This document shows positions 57,201 to 64,000 of a stretch of 64,000 nt of DNA, one piece after another. The stretch is from Fragum whitleyi (taxonomy: Eukaryota; Mollusca; Bivalvia; Cardiida; Cardiidae): contig OX411549.1 in NCBI GenBank assembly GCA_948146395.1, positions 37,842,693 to 37,906,692 of the forward strand. Reading direction: 5' to 3'. The notes beneath the pieces were generated by a model. That model did not search any database, was not told the DNA's origin, and worked only from the letters and a program-made list of their open reading frames with translations. Numbering within the stretch: the stretch's first letter is position 1; the number at the start of each line of letters is the position of its first letter. The position numbers and the translations under genes are program-made.

Positions 57201-58319
57201 TCAATAATTCCATTCGAATCTTGTCCCCGAAAGATTGAAAAATCTTTCATTGTGAGGCTTGAAAAGACGCTTTAACTCTGGCTTAAAAGGTTCCCAGTTT
57301 ATGGTCGATTCATTCGTCCGCCCTCGGTCATTTCCGAAACAAGAGGACATGCTAGCGCCTGGGTCTTTCAGACAATAAAACCCCTTTTCTTTATTGAATA
57401 CGAAGTCTCTTTTCTTTATTACGTGTGGAAGTTGAAGAAAAGATTCTACCTCGTGTAGAACGTTGTATGGATCATTCTTTAACCTAACAGAGTCAATGAT
57501 ATGAATTTGGGATCTGTTGAAATATTTCAAATAATTTTGAAAAGGTTCGTCATAGAACGAAAATCGAAATCGTTCCCCAAACAGCTCGACCCAGGACGTG
57601 TTGGTCATGTTTTTAGATAACTTCACACGCTTGGCGAAATCATCCTCCATAAAAGTCAAGTGCGATATAACTCGATCAATGGGTTCACGCATCATGAGTA
57701 TCAATCTCACATTAGGGTCCATTGTTCGAATCCTTTCAGGCGCCTCAATGCTTGAGAAATAATCTGGAGATTTTTCCATCGTGATTTGATCTTCGAGACT
57801 TGGTGGCATTATGTTTTTATAATACTCCATTCCTTTGTCCCATTTTCGGGAAAAGAAAAATACTTCGAAGGGGCGTCGTTTAATCACTATCCTTGGATGC
57901 ATTGCTAAAAAGTCCAAGAGCTCTCGAGTCCCAGCTTTGTAGACGCCAATTATCAGTGCACGTGGAAACCGAGGCTCACACCCAGCGGGTAAATCACGTG
58001 CCGTCGTTTTTGATTGGACGTTACACATTTGAATATTTCTACAATAACCGTTTTCAGGTGATGCTTCTTCAGATGGATGCATCTCAAGACAATTTTGAAT
58101 TCGAATTCTTAATATGGTGTTATAAATTTCCACCGCCGAGTAAACAAACGAAAGATTGCCAATTCCATTTTTCACTCCAATGGGTTTTAGATCCCTCATT
58201 GATCCATTTACTTTAGTTTCTGTTGCAGAAGGTCTATACAACGCATAAATCCCAAGACACAGAACTATCATGACAAAATAGCGAAAATACATCATAAAGC
58301 GTATCATAGCTACAACCAT
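57201..58319 (-). CDS. Heparan-sulfate 3-O-sulfotransferase-like enzyme, copy B
   Basis: Intronless 372-aa paralogue of 45793-46911, same length and no frameshift. Differences by eye: H30P, S36K, I41M, M42R, F127Y, S154F, D165E, N186D, K205R (A to B). Four fall in the stem region; F127Y lies in the PAPS loop (GVYKAGTREL), and S154F is two residues after the catalytic-region Glu (FEVFFF). PAPS contacts K128, T131, K183, R211 and S219 are retained, as is the KGFYCL...C disulfide loop. The upstream ATAAATAAAG box is conserved. Both copies look functional, pointing to a recent tandem duplication rather than pseudogene formation. The activity prediction is family-level; substrate preference is unknown. 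Confidence 0.87.
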   Translation of the reverse strand: MVVAMIRFMMYFRYFVMIVLCLGIYALYRPSATETKVNGSMRDLKPIGVKNGIGNLSFVYSAVEIYNTILRIRIQNCLEMHPSEEASPENGYCRNIQMCNVQSKTTARDLPAGCEPRFPRALIIGVYKAGTRELLDFLAMHPRIVIKRRPFEVFFFSRKWDKGMEYYKNIMPPSLEDQITMEKSPDYFSSIEAPERIRTMDPNVRLILMMREPIDRVISHLTFMEDDFAKRVKLSKNMTNTSWVELFGERFRFSFYDEPFQNYLKYFNRSQIHIIDSVRLKNDPYNVLHEVESFLQLPHVIKKRDFVFNKEKGFYCLKDPGASMSSCFGNDRGRTNESTINWEPFKPELKRLFKPHNERFFNLSGTRFEWNY

Positions 58320-58426
58320 TGTATTGAGAAATGAAATGAAACTCGCTGAACTTTATTTATGCATACTGTTATTGTAAATCAATACATTTAATATTTCACT
58401 GGTAACTCGTAGCCAAATGAAATTTC

Positions 58427-58733
58427 CAAATGAGCCTGTGCATGAGATTTCCAACAATTTCAAATATGCGCAAAGCAAATACTCTGACCAGTCTGTGCAA
58501 CTGCACAGTCTGACCAGAGTCTTCACTATGCGCTTAGTTGATTCGAAAAGGTCTCAAAGTATCTGTGAAACATCAGGTAACATTATATTTACAGTTTATG
58601 GCTGTCTACGCCTCTCAATGTTTGCACGTCACAGACATTTCAAATTGTTGGAAACGTCACGCACAGGCTCAAATCACACACACACGCGCGCGGATCACCA
58701 GTACGCGCGTAGGCACTCACGCACGCAAATATA
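58427..58733. mobile_element. MITE (GTGACATTTCC family) specific to copy B
   Basis: GAGCCTGTGCATGAGATTTC at left and GGAAACGTCACGCACAGGCTC at right. The centre is TGACCAGTCTGTGCAACTGC / GCACAGTCTGACC. It interrupts sequence that is continuous at about 47417 in copy A. Confidence 0.68.
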
Positions 58734-58787
58734 CATAGGCCATGCAGAGTAAGTGACGGGATGAATTACCCATGATTATTATCCATG

Positions 58788-59094
58788 AGCGGGGCAGGGC
58801 GGAGCCTAAGTAACGGGTCGTTGCACTTAAGGTTAAGGGAAATCAGCTTTTATCTAAAATAACCTACTTCTAAAGAGAATCGACATAAATAACTCGTGAC
58901 CTTTGCTGTTTAATCCCTGCTTTTTACGTGAATGTGATTTTATGATTGAGAAAACATTGTGAAAAACAGTAGAATACAGTTATTTGCACACGTTAGCGAT
59001 GATAACCGACTAAAAGTTTTAAGAACCCAAACTATTGAAAAGAAAACTCGCCAAATTACGTTACGGTTAAGCCCCGCCCTGCCAGTTCATTAAT
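58788..59094. other. Inverted counterpart of block 47010-47395
   Basis: Reads GGGGCAGGGCGGAGCCTAAG to CCGCCCTGCCAGTTCATTAA, the reverse of the copy A block. The middle is replaced by a piece resembling the TTAA MITE (TTTGCTGTTTAATCCCTGC). Confidence 0.65.
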
Positions 59095-59291
59095 TACGCA
59101 GAACACGGGTACAAAAGTTTCCTTTTTTGTTTACAACCAGTCCTTAGAAAAGGAGCACTTTAGACTTGCGAAACGTATCCATCCTTGTCTATATGCACGG
59201 TTTACAGAGGCCATAAATTATTTTTTGTAGGTATGGCCTTATTCTGAATTTTCTTTTTGTAGAGAAATTTTGGGTTAGTTAGTTTTCTTTT

Positions 59292-59559
59292 GGCTCGTTT
59301 GCAGGGGGATAAGCGCGCTCAACTCGAAACCTGGTGGTTGCGGGTTCGAGCCCCACTGGAGGCGGGTAGTGTATTTGGGAAGGGCACTTTACAGAGTAGG
59401 CCCCAGTCCACCCAGCTGTAAAAGAGGGTAGCAGTGGTTAGAAACCATTGCCTTTCTCTACGTGCAGGATAAGATCTGGAATGAGTAAGGACCACGATGG
59501 AAATAAGAGTCATTCGATCCTTTATTGTGTTATCCCCGAGTTAAAGTAAATAAATAAAT
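59292..59559 (+). repeat. tRNA-derived SINE, uninterrupted (copy B)
   Basis: Box B GGTTCGAGCCC, body TTGGGAAGGGCACTTTAC and CCACCCAGCTGTAAAAG, tail AAAGTAAATAAATAAA. Serves as the reference for the split copy in A. Confidence 0.72.
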
Positions 59560-59624
59560 TTTGTTTTTCTTCTTTATTTTTATTAATTTAGCAATTAGGA
59601 AATCTGCTTTGAGTTCTGGTGGGT

Positions 59625-59745
59625 TCAGGATGATAAAATTGCAAATTATTCCCCGCTTTGCACGTACACTTGTGTGCAAAGCGGGGTATAATTTGCAAAT
59701 AATTTGCACCGTTTTGTCTTCCTGAACGCAGACCAGAATTAACCC
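59625..59745. mobile_element. Palindromic MITE (CTTTGCACG family)
   Basis: The best-preserved centre in the window: CCCCGCTTTGCACGTAC and GTGCAAAGCGGGG. Confidence 0.68.
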
Positions 59746-60021
59746 TTGTCATGCTGAACCCGGAATATTCCTGCTTTGGCAGGAGCTGTAGACAAACATC
59801 AGCCTGCACATAAGTGCAGTCTGATGTTGGTATACACCACCTGTTTCTCACTTCCAAACCGGAATTGTCAATAGATTTAGTTTTTCAAATAAAAATTGAC
59901 CTACAGTTGGTACTTTCAGTGCTTTTTGCCCTTTGATTTTGATGGAAATTTTAGCCAAATTTATTCAGCATGACAAGTGTTAAGATTTACTACTGATTGC
60001 AACATTAAGTTCTTTTCTTAA

Positions 60022-60238
60022 CCCTTTGCTGTTTAATCCCTGCTTTTTACGTGCCCGTATTTTATGATTGAGAAAACATTGTGAAAAAAAGAAGAAATTG
60101 CTTTTGACAATTTCTTCTTTTTTCACACTATTTTCTACCCTACTGAATGGTTATTTTTCAAATTAAATCCACTTTAAATTTTCGTCTGCAAAACCTTTGA
60201 ATTTGGACAGGTCCAAAATTTTGTAAAACAGGAAAGGG
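60022..60238. mobile_element. piggyBac-like MITE (TTAA target), copy B insertion
   Basis: 217 bp from CCCTTTGCTGTTTAATCC to CAGGAAAGGG between TTAA sites (60018-60021, 60239-60242). Same family as 49194-49414 but inverted and at a different place. The paralogous site in A (about 48812) lacks it. Confidence 0.82.
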
Positions 60239-60281
60239 TTAAAAAAGAATAGAAAGATTAAATGAACTTCGAACACTGCTA

Positions 60282-60656
60282 CAGTTAAGAAAATCGTGAA
60301 ATTGACCAAGATAAATGATTTAGGAACGATATTGAATGATTGCAATGTTTGAGGTTTGAGTGAAATTAACCAAAGGTAAACCAATATCGTTAATTTTGTT
60401 CATCCTGAACAAAATTAGAGAGATTTATTAACCCCATTTTTAAAAAAATGCATATACGTTCTATAAGTAGCTTTCTATGTCTCCGAGAACCAATCAGACG
60501 CTTACAGTTTCAATCAATTCAGCGAAATCGCGGTTTTTTCCGTATATCTATTTTGAATGTAGTTGTAGATCTTATCTATTTAAGCCATTCTAGAGCGCTT
60601 GTGAATGGTTTGAGTAAGTGTTTGGAATGGATTAATGGAGCGCTTTTTAAGCTATA
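60282..60656. mobile_element. CAGTTAA-family MITE, right end truncated
   Basis: CAGTTAAGAAAATCGTGAAA at left; it loses the right terminal repeat after GGAGCGCTTTTTAAGC. Keeps the empty TTAA target of the copy A piggyBac-like insertion at 60632-60635. Confidence 0.64.
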
Positions 60657-61689
60657 AAAAAAGGCTCGCTAATGAATCATTTGATTCGTTGTTTGTTTTT
60701 TGTTTGTTTGGAGTTTAACGCCACATTAATACAGTTATATCGCGCGGCTGATGCACTTACCGATGATTTCCTTTAGTTTCCCACACCAAAACAAGCACAC
60801 CATTCCATCCGAGCGACCAGCTCCTCAATCCACTAAAGCCTGCTACTAATCACACTCCCATTTGTGGAGGACAAAATTAAATGACTCGTTTCACAATAGG
60901 GTTTTTTTCAAATTTTGGATGAAAATTTGCAAAGATGGGGTTCTAGCTCATGACCCGACGATTGAAAGTCATTAAGATTATCACTCGGAATTTTCCGTAA
61001 ACTTAAAAATACCTTAATAAGTAATTTTTGGAACATTTTTAGTTAAACTCGGAATTTTCTGTAAACTCAAAAATACCTTAATAAGTAATTTTTGGAACAT
61101 TTTTAGTTAATTCGGCCCCTGGTGGTACTTTGGTTAATACGCTTGCAGAAAAGCAAATTCCTTTAATGCTTTCAGATCGTCTATGGAGATCTTTAAGCAT
61201 ATAATGATTTGACAACAAAACGCATTAAAACAACGCGTTTAGTTTTCAAATAATAGCATGACTAAATTTTATCCTACGTTGATTTTATTTTTCGAAGCGT
61301 CATCCTCAGTTATGTTTGTGACGTCATGTAAACCCATGTGCGAAATGACGCGCTTTCATGTCTGTGCCCTTATTTTTCACTCCAAATATCCAACTTCTTT
61401 GGGGGTAGGTGCGTGTTTTATATCTAGTTTTTGCCCTGTCTGTTTGTAACTTGACTTATGTTTAATGTCAAAATATAGGCCTGCTTTAATGATTTTTCAT
61501 TAAACTTGCATTCTTTTATAGAAATTGTTTTGTTTCTTCTCGAGAAAAGCAATATAAATAAAGACGTTTTATTTGCTAAGGTTTTGTTGTACTCTTCGAA
61601 CAAGATTTGATTCCAATCGAAAAAGATAATGAATAAATGGGAAATAAATTACTCCCCTTTAATTGGGCCCTGTCATTAAGGAGATTCGT

Positions 61690-61815
61690 TCGATTGTTTG
61701 AATGGTTTTACGCCGCTTTTAACAATCTTTCTTTTGTATCGCGGCGGCTGGAATTAATAGTATTTTTCGTTAACCAGTCTAACATTTATAATCCTTCCTT
61801 GTCCCTAGCTGTTGT
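61690..61815. repeat. SINE 3' fragment (copy B)
   Basis: Counterpart of 50540-50660: TACGCCGCTTTTAACAATC and GCGGCGGCTGGAATTAATAG. Confidence 0.52.
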
Positions 61816-62045
61816 CTAATAAACAGTTAGTAACATCGGAAAATTGGCATTCATCTCAATCAAAACCATTTTAAATCGCTCTTTCATCGCTCTATTCATC
61901 CATTCCATTCATTTTTACCACAAGCAAACCTTTTCGCTATATTACTATACAGACAGCGTCATGACCACACAGTAAGCACGGGGGTATGTAAGTGTCGAAA
62001 ATTACATTTTAAGCTTGTTATCGTTTTCTTTGAAGACGAATGATA

Positions 62046-62778
62046 TGTAACGAAATTGGTTTGTAGGATCCCAGTCTATAAAAGACAGGATCAAAGTACC
62101 CACGTTCTCGTAGTTAATTAGAGGGGTAGGTTGGCAGTTTTTGTGTTGTTGCCATGGTGGCGCGTGCAGGATGACACGTGCACCTAGAACCCAGTATAAA
62201 AGGAGCTGATTTCTCCTAGATCTGCCAGACCGCGACTGTTCATTGAGGTGACAACATCTCCGAAAAGAAAGGCTATTAATTAAATTTAATATTTATATCT
62301 TGGTTTGGGTGAGTGGTGAAAAAGACAAAGTGCTGCCAGATATCTGAATTATTGCAATGCAGAGACTCTGGCAGAACTAGTTCTGTGCCGCCACCCCGAA
62401 CCAGGTATAGTATTGATAGTTAAAAGGTGGTCCAGACCTTGTTCAGACCAAGTTCCAGGTGTGTCTGGAACCAAGTGTTCGGAGAGTTGCGGGTTTAATC
62501 AAATTGTTTCGAGCTGGTTCAGACCAAGTCTCAGAAGTGTTTTGGGAGATCTTGGAACCAGGTTTAGAGGGTTCCGAGGTCATATTGAAACTTATTGTAT
62601 TTCTTTACTAATTGAAAGTTAATTAATTGTTGATTTTAGGCAGATAGCTATTTTCTTTTAATTATTTCTTCAATCATTTTTAAGATCAATATCATATGCT
62701 TTTATTTCGTCTGAGCTAGGTAGCCAGACCAGGTTTCAAATCATTATTAAATCCAAACCGCTCGGGATTTACGTTACA
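62046..62778. mobile_element. Solo LTR, 733 bp, 4-bp TSD
   Basis: Begins TGTAACGAAATTGG and ends TTTACGTTACA, so it has the TG...CA termini and short inverted ends of an LTR. It is flanked by GATA on both sides (62042-62045, 62779-62782), and copy A has one uninterrupted site near 50886. A TATAAAAGG promoter-like box lies at about 62192-62200. Orientation is probably plus. No internal region or second LTR remains; a Ty3/gypsy or BEL origin is plausible from the TSD length but unproven. Confidence 0.8.
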
Positions 62779-62976
62779 GATACTTCAATGCTGATTTTTT
62801 CGTGTAAAGATAGAAAATTCTGGGAAATTAGAAACGTACTCATGGCAAGTTGTATCTTTTTCAGAGACCAGCTATGTAAAGGCGATACGTAGATTTCTCG
62901 TGATAAAGAAAACCATGTAAGTAAAAGACAGATGCGATTATCTATAGGTGAGAAGAAAATGGTCGGAAAGTATGGG

Positions 62977-63052
62977 TGGCGCCGCCGGAATCGAACCCGG
63001 CGTATTTGGCTCGGATGTTCGATGCGCGACCAGCTGCGCTATGACGGCGGCG
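62977..63052 (-). repeat. tRNA-like SINE head
   Basis: On the minus strand, GCCGCCGTCATAGCGCAGCT then GTTCGATTCCGGCGGCGCC: a well-formed cloverleaf-like head with intact box B. Because it belongs to the dispersed SINE and the copy A equivalent (51062-51138) is damaged, I do not call it a tRNA gene. Confidence 0.62.
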
Positions 63053-63074
63053 TAAAAATGGAGAGAAATATAGG

Positions 63075-63490
63075 ATATTAAATGAGTGGTCATTGAATAC
63101 TGAATTTATTAAACGAGTCACCTATAAACAGATAGAAACGAGGCTATGCCGAGTTTTTATCTGTTTATATATGACGAGTTTAATAAATTCTGTATTTCAT
63201 GAGCACAAATTTAATATCCTATTTATAATATGACCCGAATTTTGCAAAAAAAAAAAAAAAAAAAATGCCAGAATTCTTGATATTCAACTTTTCAATTTTC
63301 CGCGAAACATTTAACGCCGTTTAAAACTGACGTCATAATATAATCATTATGACGTCATATTTGCGGTAGCAATATAGCGTTGCTATTCGTTTGTAGCTCA
63401 ATTGCATAGTTATTCCACTAGTGTAATAACACCCGTGTAGTATCAAAAATATTCAACGGGATTATTTCACTCCCGCGACGTAGGTCATAT
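63075..63490. mobile_element. MITE specific to copy B (relative of 15190 and 21010)
   Basis: TTTATTAAACGAGTCACCTA and partner ATGACGAGTTTAATAAA form the hairpin; then two TGACGTCA-type sites and GTAATAACACCCGTG. The equivalent place in copy A (about 51148) has no insert. Confidence 0.66.
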
Positions 63491-63517
63491 TATAAACTAC
63501 ATTTGCCAACAGCAATA

Positions 63518-63960
63518 CAGTTAGAAACACCGTGAAATTGACAGACATTCCGATCAAAATTATTCTTAATCAATCACTCGGCGCTCCATTCATTCATTCC
63601 AAACTCTCACTCAAACCATTCAAAAACGCTCAAACCTATGGAAAAATATAGAATCAACAACGCCCTTCAAAATAAATACTGATAGAGAAAAATCGCGATT
63701 GCGATTGCATTGGCATAATTCAAATTGTAAGCGTCTCAAAGGTTATTGAAGAAATAGGAAGCTATCTATAGAACTTGTATGTATATTTTATTAAAGGGAG
63801 GTAGTCAATATCGCAAATTTTGTTCACCCTGAACAAAATTTGCGATATAGGATTACCTCCCATTAAGTTCACCCAAAACTTGCTCCACACGCCCATTCAA
63901 TTTCATTCCTCAATTATTCCAAAATCATTCACCTTGTCAATTTCACGATGTTGTTAACTG
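63518..63960. mobile_element. CAGTTAA-family MITE (shared with copy A)
   Basis: CAGTTAGAAACACCGTGAAA to GTTGTTAACTG with TA flanks (63516-63517, 63961-63962). Central hairpin GGGAGGTAGTCAATATCGC / GCGATATAGGATTACCTCCC. Confidence 0.78.
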
Positions 63961-64000
63961 TATATCTAGATGTGCGCCCATTCCATCGTGATATTTGCGG

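Larger units (their letters stand above)
52480..63985. repeat. Segmental duplication, copy B
   Basis: Direct (same-orientation) copy of 38136-51650, continuing to the end of the window; the gap between A and B is about 0.8 kb. B lacks the retroelement, the TA MITE and the TTAA MITE of A. It has its own insertions: foldback 56514, GTGACATTTCC MITE 58427, piggyBac-like MITE 60022, solo LTR 62046 and MITE 63075. Confidence 0.85.

Noticed and set aside
45793..58319. Processed retrocopies as the explanation for the two intronless sulfotransferases
   Set aside because: Similarity extends many kb on both sides and includes shared transposons, so the copies arose by segmental duplication; single-exon catalytic regions are also normal in HS3ST genes.

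Overview
This window is animal nuclear DNA: AT-rich, with interrupted genes that have GT-AG introns, tRNA-derived SINEs, and several families of short inverted-repeat transposons. The protein set (a secreted alpha-2-macroglobulin/TEP-like protein, a CYP4-type cytochrome P450, and heparan-sulfate 3-O-sulfotransferase-like enzymes) fits a metazoan. The SINE types and a 155-bp tandem-repeat element look to me like those of marine lophotrochozoans, most likely a mollusc; that placement is inference from memory of repeat families, not a database result.

Layout. 1-930 (minus strand): first two coding exons of a secreted A2M/TEP/CD109-like protein, continuing off the left edge. 931-11100: intergenic DNA filled with transposons, including a 1.4-kb element with mariner-type ends (6698-8106) and a nine-unit 155-bp tandem-repeat element (8663-10095). 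11101-28979 (minus strand): a complete CYP4-family P450 in 12 coding exons. All splice sites and phases join to give 502 residues, and the introns hold SINEs, MITEs and a roughly 720-bp nested palindrome. 29000-38135: upstream/intergenic DNA with a duplicated E-box block about 0.5 kb upstream of the P450 start codon, and more MITEs.

38136-51650 and 52480-63985 are two tandem copies (A and B) of one segment. Each carries an intronless HS3ST-like sulfotransferase gene (minus strand, 372 aa, 9 residue differences). Each copy is an empty-site control for the other, so several transposon insertions can be bounded directly from the sequence: a 3.7-kb ORF1-only non-LTR retroelement with an 11-bp target-site duplication (TSD) in A; a TA-flanked MITE in A; TTAA-flanked piggyBac-like MITEs at different sites in A and B; a 733-bp solo LTR with a 4-bp TSD in B; and a foldback element with a 10-bp TSD in B. 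One small block lies in opposite orientation and different order in the two copies.

The genes do not form a pathway. TEP-like proteins act in extracellular innate immunity, CYP4 enzymes oxidise fatty acids and xenobiotics in the ER, and HS3ST enzymes modify heparan sulfate in the Golgi. I found no CRISPR arrays, operons or bona fide tRNA/rRNA genes. The most unusual content is the layered transposon structure and the recent sulfotransferase duplication.
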